Of a stretch of DNA of 64,000 bases, positions 41,627 to 49,545 are shown in pieces. A program made the translations under genes and the position numbers. This DNA comes from an uncultured Eubacteriales bacterium (lineage in GTDB: Bacteria; Bacillota; Clostridia; Oscillospirales; Acutalibacteraceae): positions 62,001-126,000 of the forward strand of contig CAKTVV010000001.1 of NCBI GenBank assembly GCA_934630515.1. The letters are read 5' to 3'. How positions within the stretch are numbered: the first letter of the stretch is position 1; every line of letters starts with the position of its first letter. Below the pieces are notes generated by a model, which saw nothing but the letters and a program-made list of their open reading frames with translations, was not told where the DNA came from and searched no databases.

Positions 41627-42625
41627 ATGAAAGGATACATAGCCCTGTTTCTGTCGATAGCGCTGCTACTGCTGCTGTTTCCGCTGCCCGCCCTGCCCCG
41701 CAGCGGCGGCGGCGCCGCCCCGGCGACACCGGAGTCGTCCGCTCCCGCTGCGCCGGAGTCTCCGGCACCCTCCGGAGAGGAGGGCGCCTTTCGGATCCTG
41801 GCGGGCGACACTGTAGTAACCCTGACCGAGCGGGAGTTTCTCATCCGCACATTGGCATTCGAGATGCCCGCCTCCTACCATACCGAGGCGCTCAAGGCGC
41901 AGGCAGTTGCTGCCTACACCTACTACGGGCGGCAGCGGCAGCGGCGCCGCAGCAGCCCCGACCCGGCGCTGCAGGGGGCGGATTTCGCCGCACCGGACGA
42001 GAAATTCCCGGCGGAGTATGACGAGACCGCCCTGCGGCAGCAGTGGGGCAGCCAGTTCGACGCCAACTACAAAAAGCTGTGCGCCGCCGTGGACGCCGTA
42101 ACGGGGCAGTACATGACCTATCAGGGCGAGTGGATCGATGCCTGCTATTTTGCTCTCAGCTGCGGCAGCACCGAAGCCGCCGCCGTGGTCTGGGGGCAGG
42201 AGGTGCCCTATCTGCAGCCGGTGGCCAGCCCGGGCGATCGGCTGTCCCCCGACTATGAGACCACCGTCACCCTGTCCGCCGCCGATGTAAAAGCGGCGCT
42301 TTCCCGGGCGTTTCCGGACGCCGTTTTCGGTGATGCGCCGGAGGAATGGCTGCAGGCGCCGACCCTGTCCGCCGCCGGGACCGTCGCCGCCGTCACCGTC
42401 GGCGGTCAGTCCGTGCGGGGAACCGCCGTACGCACGGCGCTGGGGCTGCGCTCCGCCGCCTTTACTTACCTATATAAAGACGGCGGCTTCCAGTTCACCG
42501 TCCACGGCTACGGACACGGCGTGGGCATGAGCCAGTACGGCGCCGACTATCTGGCACGGCAGGGCTACCGGTATGAGGAGATCCTGCGGTACTATTACAC
42601 CGGCGTTACCTTGGAAAAGCCGTAA
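41627..42625 (+). CDS. spoIID: SpoIID/LytB-domain protein (peptidoglycan lytic transglycosylase-like)
   Basis: A 332-residue protein with an N-terminal membrane anchor (residues 4-22), a Pro/Ser/Ala-rich linker and a SpoIID domain. The probable catalytic Glu is E79 in TLAFEMPASY, followed by HTEALKAQAVAAYTYYG, and the C-terminal VHGYGHGVGMSQYGADYLA is a family hallmark. SpoIID trims peptidoglycan during engulfment. ATG 41627 is chosen because CGGAGG lies nine bases upstream. A shared divergent region of 158 bases contains the membrane-protein promoter; no clear mother-cell sigma-E promoter was seen, so a vegetative role is also possible. Confidence 0.88.
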   Translation: MKGYIALFLSIALLLLLFPLPALPRSGGGAAPATPESSAPAAPESPAPSGEEGAFRILAGDTVVTLTEREFLIRTLAFEMPASYHTEALKAQAVAAYTYYGRQRQRRRSSPDPALQGADFAAPDEKFPAEYDETALRQQWGSQFDANYKKLCAAVDAVTGQYMTYQGEWIDACYFALSCGSTEAAAVVWGQEVPYLQPVASPGDRLSPDYETTVTLSAADVKAALSRAFPDAVFGDAPEEWLQAPTLSAAGTVAAVTVGGQSVRGTAVRTALGLRSAAFTYLYKDGGFQFTVHGYGHGVGMSQYGADYLARQGYRYEEILRYYYTGVTLEKP

Positions 42626-42685
42626 ACACCGGCCGGTTCCGCCCCCAGCTGCCCGGCGCAAAAGTAACAGGTTTGTAAACTTTCT

Positions 42686-42714
42686 TGCAAGTTGCGGAGA
42701 AATGTGCTATAGTA
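42686..42714 (+). promoter_or_regulatory. Promoter of the O-antigen-ligase-like gene
   Basis: TTGCAA (42686-42691), 17 bases, TATAGT (42709-42714), 44 bases before the start codon. Confidence 0.8.
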
Positions 42715-42758
42715 CCCGTTGGCGCTCAAAACGGAGCGCACAAATACCCGAAAAGGGG

Positions 42759-44177
42759 GTGGCGACGATCCGATTGACCGAAACCACGATCCGTTGGAGA
42801 GACCCGGCGACCTGGGCAATGCTGCTGATCGCCGTGATCCCTTTGTTTCCGGAATATATCAGCTTTTTTCTGGTGATCGCCGCCGCCATTGTCGGATTTT
42901 TCGTCCGATGGCAGCAGCCGCCGGTACGCCCCCGGCAGATCTCCCGGATGCTGCTGCTGTATATTGCCTATATCGGGCTCGGGTTGGCCTACACCATCCA
43001 TAAAAACAGCACTCTCATCACCTTTGCCATGTGGGGCTTTTTTTTCGGTATGTTTTGCCTGCTGCGTTCCCTGCTCACCAGCCGGGAACGCTTTGAAACA
43101 CTGGCGTGCTTCATGACCCTGACTGCCGGCGTGGTGGGGCTGATCGCCTGCCTGCAATTCTACATCGGCGATCTCACCAAGACCAACCCCATCCGCTTCT
43201 GGGAATGTCTGGACAAGCGTGTATACAGCTGGCTGCCCATCCGAACCAGCGAGCTGTCCTATACACTGCGCTCCTGCTCGACATTCAACAACCCCAACGT
43301 TCTGTCGGAATATCTGACGATGACCCTGCCCTTCGGGGTGTTCTACGCCACCGGGCAGCCGGAGGCGACCGCCTCCAAGCACATCGCCAACGCCTGTCTG
43401 ATCCTGATAGTCGCCGGCGTAATGTTTTCCTTTTCCCGGGGCGGCTATATCGCCTTGATGCTGCTGCTGGCGGCGCTGGCGTTTTTCAACCTGCGCAAGC
43501 ACTTCTCCTCCATCGTCATCTATGCCTTTTCCGGGCTGCTGCTGATCCCCGGCCGGGTGGTAGAGCGGATGCTCAGCATCCTGCCCGGCATTAAGACCGG
43601 CAGCGACATTCTGGACAGCTTCAAGGCCCCCGCCGAAACGGTCACCTCAGCGGCGCAGGAGATCATCAACGCCTCCGGTGCCGACGTAGCCATCAACATC
43701 CGCTGGCAGATCTGGCTGGAATCGCTGCGATACTTTTTGAAGCGCCCCTTCTTCGGCTACGGCGCCGGTGTTCACACCACATGGGAGTTGCTGCGGCAGC
43801 GGAACCTCCCCATTCTGCATGCCCATAATCTGGTGCTGCAGCTGCTGATGGAGGGCGGTCTGGTGGCGCTGGCGATCTTCCTGTGTCTGGGCTTCCGCAC
43901 AGCCGGCAACGGGCTGATGCTCATGCGCAAAAACTGGAAGCCCCGCTCCTTTTGGCTGGGGTATGCGCTCATCGGCTTCGGTGTAGCCTTCTGCGTGCAG
44001 GGGGTGTTCGACTACCCCCTGATGACTCCCAAGCTGGTCTGTCATTTCATGCTGATCATGGCATTGGCGGAGCGGTCGGTGTATCTGTTCGACGTGCGCC
44101 CCCTCTCCCTGCGCAAATATTGGCAAAAGCGGCGGCAGTCATCCCCCACGGCTCCGGAGCCGGCGGCGCTGGGATGA
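42759..44177 (+). CDS. O-antigen ligase/polymerase-like membrane protein (Wzy_C family)
   Basis: A 472-residue protein with about eleven membrane helices and a central extracytoplasmic loop (NPIRFWECLDKRVYSWLP and CSTFNNPNVLSEYLTMT). The FNNPN..SEYL segment and the later FFGYGAGVHTTWELLRQ and HAHNLVLQLLMEGG are typical of O-antigen ligase family proteins; in Gram-positives these join or polymerise cell-surface polysaccharide or teichuronic-type chains. No sugar-transfer cluster surrounds it. The start is either GTG 42759 or TTG 42774; the latter has better spacing to AGGGGGTGG. A strong terminator follows. Confidence 0.88.
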   Translation: MATIRLTETTIRWRDPATWAMLLIAVIPLFPEYISFFLVIAAAIVGFFVRWQQPPVRPRQISRMLLLYIAYIGLGLAYTIHKNSTLITFAMWGFFFGMFCLLRSLLTSRERFETLACFMTLTAGVVGLIACLQFYIGDLTKTNPIRFWECLDKRVYSWLPIRTSELSYTLRSCSTFNNPNVLSEYLTMTLPFGVFYATGQPEATASKHIANACLILIVAGVMFSFSRGGYIALMLLLAALAFFNLRKHFSSIVIYAFSGLLLIPGRVVERMLSILPGIKTGSDILDSFKAPAETVTSAAQEIINASGADVAINIRWQIWLESLRYFLKRPFFGYGAGVHTTWELLRQRNLPILHAHNLVLQLLMEGGLVALAIFLCLGFRTAGNGLMLMRKNWKPRSFWLGYALIGFGVAFCVQGVFDYPLMTPKLVCHFMLIMALAERSVYLFDVRPLSLRKYWQKRRQSSPTAPEPAALG

Positions 44178-44227
44178 CCGCACCCCGTCCACTCTTTGCG
44201 ATACCCCCGCACTGTGTCTGTAAATAC

Positions 44228-44270
44228 AAAAATCTCCGTGTGAACCCGGCGGGTTCACACGGAGATTTTT
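44228..44270. terminator. Bidirectional terminator between two convergent genes
   Basis: Perfect 20-base arms AAAAATCTCCGTGTGAACCC and its complement with GGC as loop, so there is a T-run on both strands. It ends the ligase-like gene (+) and the XRE membrane regulator (-). Confidence 0.95.
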
Positions 44271-44277
44271 CGTCGTC

Positions 44278-44931
44278 TTACAGTTCCTCCTGTACGGGAC
44301 TGTCCACCATCGGGGTCTGGGGTGACGGCTCTTCCTTTCCGGGACGCCGCACCCGGGACCACATCAGAATGATAAACTGCCCCGGGATCCCCAGCACAAA
44401 CAGCTGCCACAGATTCATGGAAAACACCACAAACGACAAATACAGCGAAATGAGGATCGACCACATCAACAGCGATACGATGAGAAAATTCCGATGGGTC
44501 TTGAACCAGATGGAATTGAACACCAGCCACACGATCATGGACACCGGCACCGCATAGATAAAGCTCAGCCAGTGGCGGGTGGGATTCCGCATGGAGATAT
44601 CCAGGATCACGAACACCAGCGTGGCGATCAGCCACACCAGCAGCACGCAGATCCCGGTGATGAACCCGTGATTGCGGATCCTCTGGCGCAGGGTCTGCTT
44701 GCCCTCATGCTTGACCGGGTGCTCCTCCTGCACCAGAAAATCCAACGACACCTGAAACAGATCGGCGATCTGCTTGAGCACCGTAATATCCGGGATGGAC
44801 TCGCCCCGTTCCCACTTGGAAACGGCCTTGTCCGAATAATTCAGTTTTTCCGCCAGCTCCAGCTGGGTCATATTGGCATCCCGCCGCAGCAATACGATAT
44901 TGGCGGCGATCACATCCTTCAGCGCCTGCAT
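44278..44931 (-). CDS. XRE-family regulator with membrane domain
   Basis: A 217-residue protein. The N-terminal Cro/C1-type helix-turn-helix covers about 7-60 (MTQLELAEKLNYSDKAVSKW followed by ERGESIPDITVLKQIADLF). After a linker, about four membrane helices extend from 96 to 200. Such one-component membrane regulators may sense the envelope; the signal is unknown. ATG 44931 follows AAAGGAG. Its promoter at 45081-45109 overlaps a hairpin repeat that could be its own operator. Confidence 0.9.
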   Translation of the reverse strand: MQALKDVIAANIVLLRRDANMTQLELAEKLNYSDKAVSKWERGESIPDITVLKQIADLFQVSLDFLVQEEHPVKHEGKQTLRQRIRNHGFITGICVLLVWLIATLVFVILDISMRNPTRHWLSFIYAVPVSMIVWLVFNSIWFKTHRNFLIVSLLMWSILISLYLSFVVFSMNLWQLFVLGIPGQFIILMWSRVRRPGKEEPSPQTPMVDSPVQEEL

Positions 44932-45080
44932 AGGGTCAGCTCCTTTATTTCTCAATACAGTACAACACCCGGTGTCATCCCGCAGGGGCACGGGCGGGCG
45001 GCTTACATGCTCCTGCCCGGCAGGAATGCGGCAGCCCCGCCGCCATCGTCTCCGCCGACAGCGGCACACCTGTTACGGAT

Positions 45081-45109
45081 AGTATACCACACTCTCCCTC
45101 AAAATGCAA
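45081..45109 (-). promoter_or_regulatory. Promoter of the XRE membrane regulator
   Basis: TTGCAT (45104-45109), 17 bases, TATACT (45081-45086) on the minus strand. The -35 element touches the first inverted repeat at 45109. Confidence 0.83.
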
Positions 45110-45231
45110 GCGACACTCTCCCGGCAGTAGAGTGCCGCTTTTTCGGCACGGCAACCGCAGCCGAAGACCGCCGGAATTGCCATAAATCGACAACTCCACC
45201 ATCGGTAGAGTGGATTTTTTCGGCTCTACCG
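45109..45231. repeat. Diverged hairpin repeats with a GGTAGAG core
   Basis: Hairpin 1: AGCGACACTCT (45109-45119) pairs with AGAGTGCCGCT (45129-45139) with one mismatch. Hairpin 2: CGGTAGAG (45203-45210) pairs perfectly with CTCTACCG (45224-45231); alternatively, CTCCACC (45194-45200) can pair with GGTAGAG. On the minus strand both start with A-rich sequence then CACTCTAC and end with GTCG, so they appear related. They lie in the 441-base gap between the XRE gene and the SGNH gene. Confidence 0.6.
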
Positions 45232-45271
45232 GCAATCTTTTCACCGGAGAGCGCCTGCTGGCAGGGGTAGG

Positions 45272-45301
45272 GTGACAATTCGCCCCGGCCCGGCGTATAC
45301 T
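45272..45301 (+). promoter_or_regulatory. Promoter of the SGNH hydrolase gene
   Basis: GTGACA (45272-45277), 18 bases, TATACT (45296-45301), 71 bases before the start codon. Confidence 0.65.
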
Positions 45302-45372
45302 ATAGGGCACAGAGCGGCAGCCGCACCGTTGCTGCCGCAATTGCAATGCTGATATACCGGAGGCGAGACCCG

Positions 45373-46044
45373 ATGAAACGATTAGAGCTGTATGGCGATT
45401 CCATCCTGAAGGGCGTCGTATACCAGAGCGACGTGGGACGTTACCGCCTTTGTCACAGCCCCCGCCTGACGACGCTGGCGGAGCAGGGAGTGACCATCTG
45501 CAACTACGCCCGTATGGGCGCCACCATCGACCGGGGCATCCGCACCTTAGAGCGGCGGGAGGTCCCTGAGGAGGAGGCGCTGGTGATTCTGGAATACGGC
45601 GGCAACGACTGCGATTTCGATTGGGCGGCAATCGCCGCCGACCCCACCGGCAGCTTCCAGCCCCATACGCCGGAGACAAAATTTCTGGACGGCTACCGCA
45701 ATGCGGTGGAGCTGGCACGCAGCCAAGGCGCCAAGGTGGCGATGCTGTCCCTTATTCCCATCGACGCCCAGAAATATTTTTCCTGGATCAGCCGCAGCCT
45801 GAATAAAGAGAACATTCTGCGCTGGCTGGGGGATGTAAGCATGCTGTCTCGCTGGCAGGAGCATTACAACCGTCTGGTGGAGGGGCTGGCCAAATCCCTG
45901 TCCTGTCCGCTGATCGACGTACGGCGGGATTTCCTGCTGAGCCATCAGTTTGATTCCCTGCTGTGCGCCGACGGCATCCACCCCACCCCCGCCGGACATG
46001 ACCTGATCGCCGGTCATATCGCCGCTTATCTGCAATCCGCCTGA
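45373..46044 (+). CDS. SGNH/GDSL-family hydrolase
   Basis: A 223-residue soluble esterase-type protein. Block I is YGDSILKG (S10 the nucleophile), block III is EYGGNDCDFDW and block V is CADGIHPTPAGH with the catalytic Asp and His. No signal peptide is present, so it acts in the cytoplasm. Possible substrates include acyl-sugars or lysophospholipids. The ATG at 45373 follows CGGAGGCG; an upstream in-frame ATG at 45346 has no ribosome site. The DegV gene begins 26 bases later in the same transcript. Confidence 0.9.
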   Translation: MKRLELYGDSILKGVVYQSDVGRYRLCHSPRLTTLAEQGVTICNYARMGATIDRGIRTLERREVPEEEALVILEYGGNDCDFDWAAIAADPTGSFQPHTPETKFLDGYRNAVELARSQGAKVAMLSLIPIDAQKYFSWISRSLNKENILRWLGDVSMLSRWQEHYNRLVEGLAKSLSCPLIDVRRDFLLSHQFDSLLCADGIHPTPAGHDLIAGHIAAYLQSA

Positions 46045-46070
46045 CGGCGTTATCCTGAAAGGAGATATTT

Positions 46071-46958
46071 ATGAGTGAGAATTTTGTATTGAGCTGCTGC
46101 TCCACGGTGGATCTGACCCCGGAGCTGCTGGAGCAGCGGGGCGTCCGGTACGCCCATTTCCACTATTCCCTGGATCACAAGGAATACGACGACGATATGG
46201 GCAAGACCGTATCCATGGACGATTTCTATCAGGCCATGGTGGATGGCGCCGACGCCCACACCGCCCAGATCAACGTAGAGGAATACTGCCGGTATTTCAC
46301 GCCGTTTCTGGAGGCGGGGCAGGATGTGCTGCATCTGACCCTGTCCAGCGGCATTTCCGGCTCCTATAATTCCGCCCGCATTGCCGCCGGGATCCTCAAG
46401 GAACAGTTTCCGGAGCGGCGGGTGCTGGTGGTGGACTCTCTGGGCGCCTCCTCCGGCTCGGGACTGCTGGTGATGACGCTGGCAGACCTGCGGGACAGCG
46501 GCAAGTCGCTGGACGAGCTGTATGCGTGGGCGGAAGCCCATCGCCGGGAGATGCACCACTGGTTCTATTCCTCCGACCTGACCTTCTACGTCAAGGGCGG
46601 ACGGGTCACCAAGGCCGCCGGCTGGTTCGGCACCGTGCTGAAGATCTGCCCCGTACTGAATATGGACGTAGAGGGGCGGCTCATCCCCCGCTTTAAGGTG
46701 CGGGGCAAGCAAAACGCCATGCGGGAGATCGTCCGGCAGATGGAGCAGCACGCCCAAGGCGGGCTGGATTACGCCGGCAATGTCTATATCAGCCATTCCG
46801 ACTGCCGGGCGGATGCGGAAAAGGTCGCCGCCATGGTGCGGGAGCGGTTCTCCCATGTGACGGAGGTGCCGATCTTCAACATCGGGCCCACCATCGGCTG
46901 CCACAGCGGTCCCGGCACCGTTGCTCTTTATTTCTGGGGAGACGAGCGCAAGGATTAA
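46071..46958 (+). CDS. DegV family fatty-acid-binding protein
   Basis: A 295-residue two-domain protein. Family members bind fatty acids and hand them to fatty-acid kinase FakA. Typical segments are the start (FVLSCCSTVDLTPELLEQRG), HLTLSSGISGSYNSARIAAG near residues 87-106, DLTFYVKGGRVTKAAG and IGPTIGCHSGPGTVAL near the end. The ATG follows AAAGGAGA. It lies with an SGNH hydrolase, which may release the acyl chains (speculative). A weak hairpin with TTTTT at 47036-47073 could end the transcript. Confidence 0.92.
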   Translation: MSENFVLSCCSTVDLTPELLEQRGVRYAHFHYSLDHKEYDDDMGKTVSMDDFYQAMVDGADAHTAQINVEEYCRYFTPFLEAGQDVLHLTLSSGISGSYNSARIAAGILKEQFPERRVLVVDSLGASSGSGLLVMTLADLRDSGKSLDELYAWAEAHRREMHHWFYSSDLTFYVKGGRVTKAAGWFGTVLKICPVLNMDVEGRLIPRFKVRGKQNAMREIVRQMEQHAQGGLDYAGNVYISHSDCRADAEKVAAMVRERFSHVTEVPIFNIGPTIGCHSGPGTVALYFWGDERKD

Positions 46959-47112
46959 GCGTCCGGCTGCAGGGCTTTGCCGACGGCGCAGTGCGGCACC
47001 GCTGCGAGCCGTCGATACGGCCGCTTTCTTAAGCGAACCGCCGCAAAACGCCGGTACGCCCGCTGCGGTTTTTATCGGTTTCAGAGAAAATGACCGTCGG
47101 ACGAAAAAGTGC

Positions 47113-47141
47113 TTGCATTTTCCGGATAAATATGGTATACT
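47113..47141 (+). promoter_or_regulatory. Promoter of the rimP-nusA-infB operon
   Basis: TTGCAT (47113-47118), 17 bases, TATACT (47136-47141). The leader is about 85 bases long. Confidence 0.85.
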
Positions 47142-47163
47142 AAGTCACGATGAGTATGAAAGA

Positions 47164-47193
47164 ACAAAGGAGTGGGGCGACCCGCTCCTTTGT
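47164..47193 (+). promoter_or_regulatory. Leader hairpin upstream of rimP
   Basis: ACAAAGGAGTGGG pairs with CCCGCTCCTTTGT (one G-T pair) around GCGA, beginning about 17 bases after the expected transcription start. No T-run follows. It may be an attenuator or a feedback site for a product of this operon such as NusA (inference). Confidence 0.6.
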
Positions 47194-47234
47194 CGTTGTG
47201 TGCGGCATGCTGCCGCAGAAAGGCAGGGATCGCT

Positions 47235-47756
47235 ATGGCAAAAGCTCCGACCTCCCCCGGCGGCGTGGTCGGCAGGGTTGCCGCCTTGGTGCAGCCCATC
47301 ATCGACGAGACCGATCTGATCCTGTGGGATGTGCGGTTTCTCAAGGAGGGTGCCTCCTGGATTCTGCGCATCGTCATCGATCGGGAGGAGGCGCCGGTGT
47401 CCATCAACGATTGCGTGGCGGTGTCCCGCCGGCTCAGCCCCTTGCTGGACGAGGCCGACCCCATCCCCCAATCCTATTGTCTGGAGGTCACCTCCCCCGG
47501 TGCCGACCGGGAGCTGACCCGTCCGGAGCATTTTACCTATTATGAGGGGCTGCCGGTCAACGTTAAGCTGTACCGGCCCGATGAAAACGGGCAGCGGGAG
47601 ATCGCCGGTATTCTGGATTCCTACGCCGATAAGGTCCTCACCCTCATCACCGAGGAGGGTGAGACCCGCACCTTTGAGCAAAAAGACATGGCCGCCGTCC
47701 ACGCCATCGACGAGTTCGAGCTGGCGGACGACGAAAACGCACGATCCGACACATAA
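47235..47756 (+). CDS. rimP: Ribosome maturation factor RimP
   Basis: A 173-residue protein needed for 30S subunit assembly. It has the N-terminal alpha/beta domain (VQPIIDETDLILWDVRFLKE, ILRIVIDREE, SINDCVAVSRRLSPLLDE) and the C-terminal SH3-like domain (SYCLEVTSPGADRELTRPEH onward). ATG 47235 follows AGGCAGGG; the frame upstream overlaps the leader hairpin and is not translated. nusA follows after 18 bases. Confidence 0.95.
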   Translation: MAKAPTSPGGVVGRVAALVQPIIDETDLILWDVRFLKEGASWILRIVIDREEAPVSINDCVAVSRRLSPLLDEADPIPQSYCLEVTSPGADRELTRPEHFTYYEGLPVNVKLYRPDENGQREIAGILDSYADKVLTLITEEGETRTFEQKDMAAVHAIDEFELADDENARSDT

Positions 47757-47774
47757 ATCTGGAGGGTAACAACA

Positions 47775-48893
47775 ATGACAAACAAGGACATGGTGGAATT
47801 TTTCGAGGCACTGAAAGGGCTCGCCAAGGAAAAGGGCATCGACCCCGAATATCTGATGGAGCGCATCCAGGCAGCTATCGTGGTGGCGGTGAAAAAGGAC
47901 TACGGCGGGGAGGAGAATATCCACGTCGTGATGGATCCCGATAAGAGCGAATTTTCCGTGTCTATCCGCAAAACAGTGGTGGACGAGGTCGTCGATCCGG
48001 ATCGGGAGATGACGCTGGAGCAGGCGCAGCGGTACGACAAGCGTGCCGCCGTGGGCAAGGATGTGGAGATCCGGCTGGAGACCAAGGAGTTTGGTCGGAT
48101 CGCCGCCCAGTCCGCCAAGCATGTCATTCGTCAGGGCATTCGGGAGGCGGAAAAGAACCAGCAGGTGCTGGAATTCCAGCGGCGTAAGCAGGAGCTGGTC
48201 ACGGTACAGATCGTGCGGGTGGATCCCCGCTCCGGCGCCGCCACCGTGCAGGTGGGCAAAGGCGAGACCGTGCTGCCCAAGAGCGAGCAGATGGAAACGG
48301 ACGACATCCGTGAGGGCGCCCGCATCAAGGTCTATGTGGTGGACGTCAAGGAGACGGAAAAGGGACTGCGGGCGCTGGTATCCCGCACCCACCCCGGTCT
48401 GGTGACCCGGCTGTTCGAGAGCGAGGTGCCGGAGATCTTCGACGGTGTGGTGGAGATCAAGGCGATCGCCCGTGAGGCAGGCTCCCGCACCAAGATGGCG
48501 GTGCTGTCCCATGACGGGAATGTGGACGCCGTCGGCGCCTGCATCGGTCAGCGGGGCGTGCGTGTCGCCAACATCGTAGAGGAGTTGGGCGGCGAAAAGA
48601 TCGACATCGTGGAATACAGCGACGATCCCGCCACCTTCATCGGCGCTGCACTGGCGCCCGCCAAGGTGCTGAAGGTGGAGATGGATCCCGACGGCAGCAA
48701 GGCGTGCAAGGTGACGGTGCCGGATTCCCAGCTGTCGCTGGCGATCGGCAACAAGGGGCAGAACGCCCGGCTGGCGGTAAAGCTCACCGGCTGGAAGATC
48801 GACATCCGCCCCGAGAGCGGCTTCTACGGCGAGGATGAGCCGGAGGAGACCGCCGACGAGGCCCCGGCCGAGACCGCTGACGAGACCGAATAA
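47775..48893 (+). CDS. nusA: Transcription termination/antitermination factor NusA
   Basis: A 372-residue RNA polymerase factor. Domains in order: the N-terminal polymerase-binding domain (1-125, MERIQAAIVVAVKKDYGGEE), S1 domain (about 135-200), KH1 (about 205-275, with REAGSRTKMAVLSHD and ACIGQRGVRVANIVEELGGE) and KH2 (about 280-345, with PDSQLSLAIGNKGQNARLAV). The acidic tail (DEPEETADEAPAETADETE) replaces the AR repeats of Proteobacteria, as usual in Firmicutes. The ATG follows CTGGAGG. Confidence 0.97.
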   Translation: MTNKDMVEFFEALKGLAKEKGIDPEYLMERIQAAIVVAVKKDYGGEENIHVVMDPDKSEFSVSIRKTVVDEVVDPDREMTLEQAQRYDKRAAVGKDVEIRLETKEFGRIAAQSAKHVIRQGIREAEKNQQVLEFQRRKQELVTVQIVRVDPRSGAATVQVGKGETVLPKSEQMETDDIREGARIKVYVVDVKETEKGLRALVSRTHPGLVTRLFESEVPEIFDGVVEIKAIAREAGSRTKMAVLSHDGNVDAVGACIGQRGVRVANIVEELGGEKIDIVEYSDDPATFIGAALAPAKVLKVEMDPDGSKACKVTVPDSQLSLAIGNKGQNARLAVKLTGWKIDIRPESGFYGEDEPEETADEAPAETADETE

Positions 48894-48932
48894 GCCGTTT
48901 ACGATAACCGACCGACGGGAGGAGACAGCACC

Positions 48933-49205
48933 GTGCGAGAGAAAAAGATCCCGCTGCGCAAATGCAGCGGCTGCGGCGAAATGAAGCCGAAAAAGGAGCT
49001 GATCCGGGTAGTGCGCAGCCCCGAAGGGGAGATCGCTCTGGATCTGACCGGCCGCATGGCGGGACGGGGCGCCTATGTCTGCCCCTCCCTCCCCTGCCTG
49101 CAGGCTGCCCGCAAAGCGCACCGGCTGGAGCGCTCCTTCGGCTGCGCCATTCCGTCGGAGGTCTATGACCGGATGGAACAGGAGTTGATGCAGGATGGAA
49201 CCTAA
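48933..49205 (+). CDS. rnpM: RnpM/YlxR RNA-binding protein
   Basis: A 90-residue basic protein. The YlxR fold is seen in RKCSGCGEMKPKKELIRVVR, GEIALDLTGRMAGRGAYVC and the C-terminal LERSF, with a CXXC pair. The Bacillus homologue binds RNase P RNA. Translation begins at GTG 48933 after GGGAGGAG. Its 3' end overlaps ylxQ by 11 bases. Confidence 0.94.
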   Translation: MREKKIPLRKCSGCGEMKPKKELIRVVRSPEGEIALDLTGRMAGRGAYVCPSLPCLQAARKAHRLERSFGCAIPSEVYDRMEQELMQDGT

Positions 49206-49545
49206 GCTGGCCGGACTGCTGGGGATCGCCCGGCGTGCCGGACATATACACATTGGCTTTGACGCCGTAAAGGCGCTCCTGCACAGCGGGAAAGCCCGCC
49301 TCGTCCTGCTGGCGGCGGATTGCTCCCCCAAGACGGAGAAGGAGCTGCACTTTGCCGGGCAGAACGGACACTGCCCCATCCGGACGGTTGCCGCCGATAA
49401 GACGGCGCTGGCGGCCGTTCTGGGGCTGGAAAAGCCTGTTGCCGCCGTGGCGACCGATGACCACGGCTTTGCCGCTGCCATGCAGCGGGTCCTGCCCGAC
49501 CCGCCGTGTGCCAGCACCGATACAAAGGAGGATGTTGCCCTATGA
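49195..49545 (+). CDS. ylxQ: L7Ae-family RNA-binding protein YlxQ
   Basis: A 116-residue L7Ae/L30e-type protein expected to bind kink-turn RNA. Family sequence includes KLAGLLGIARRAGHIHIGFD, LVLLAADCSPKTEKELHF and AVLGLEKPVAAVATDDHGFA. The start lies inside the end of rnpM and the stop shares ATGA with the infB start, so rnpM, ylxQ and infB are translationally linked. The partner RNA is not known. Confidence 0.92.
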   Translation: MEPKLAGLLGIARRAGHIHIGFDAVKALLHSGKARLVLLAADCSPKTEKELHFAGQNGHCPIRTVAADKTALAAVLGLEKPVAAVATDDHGFAAAMQRVLPDPPCASTDTKEDVAL

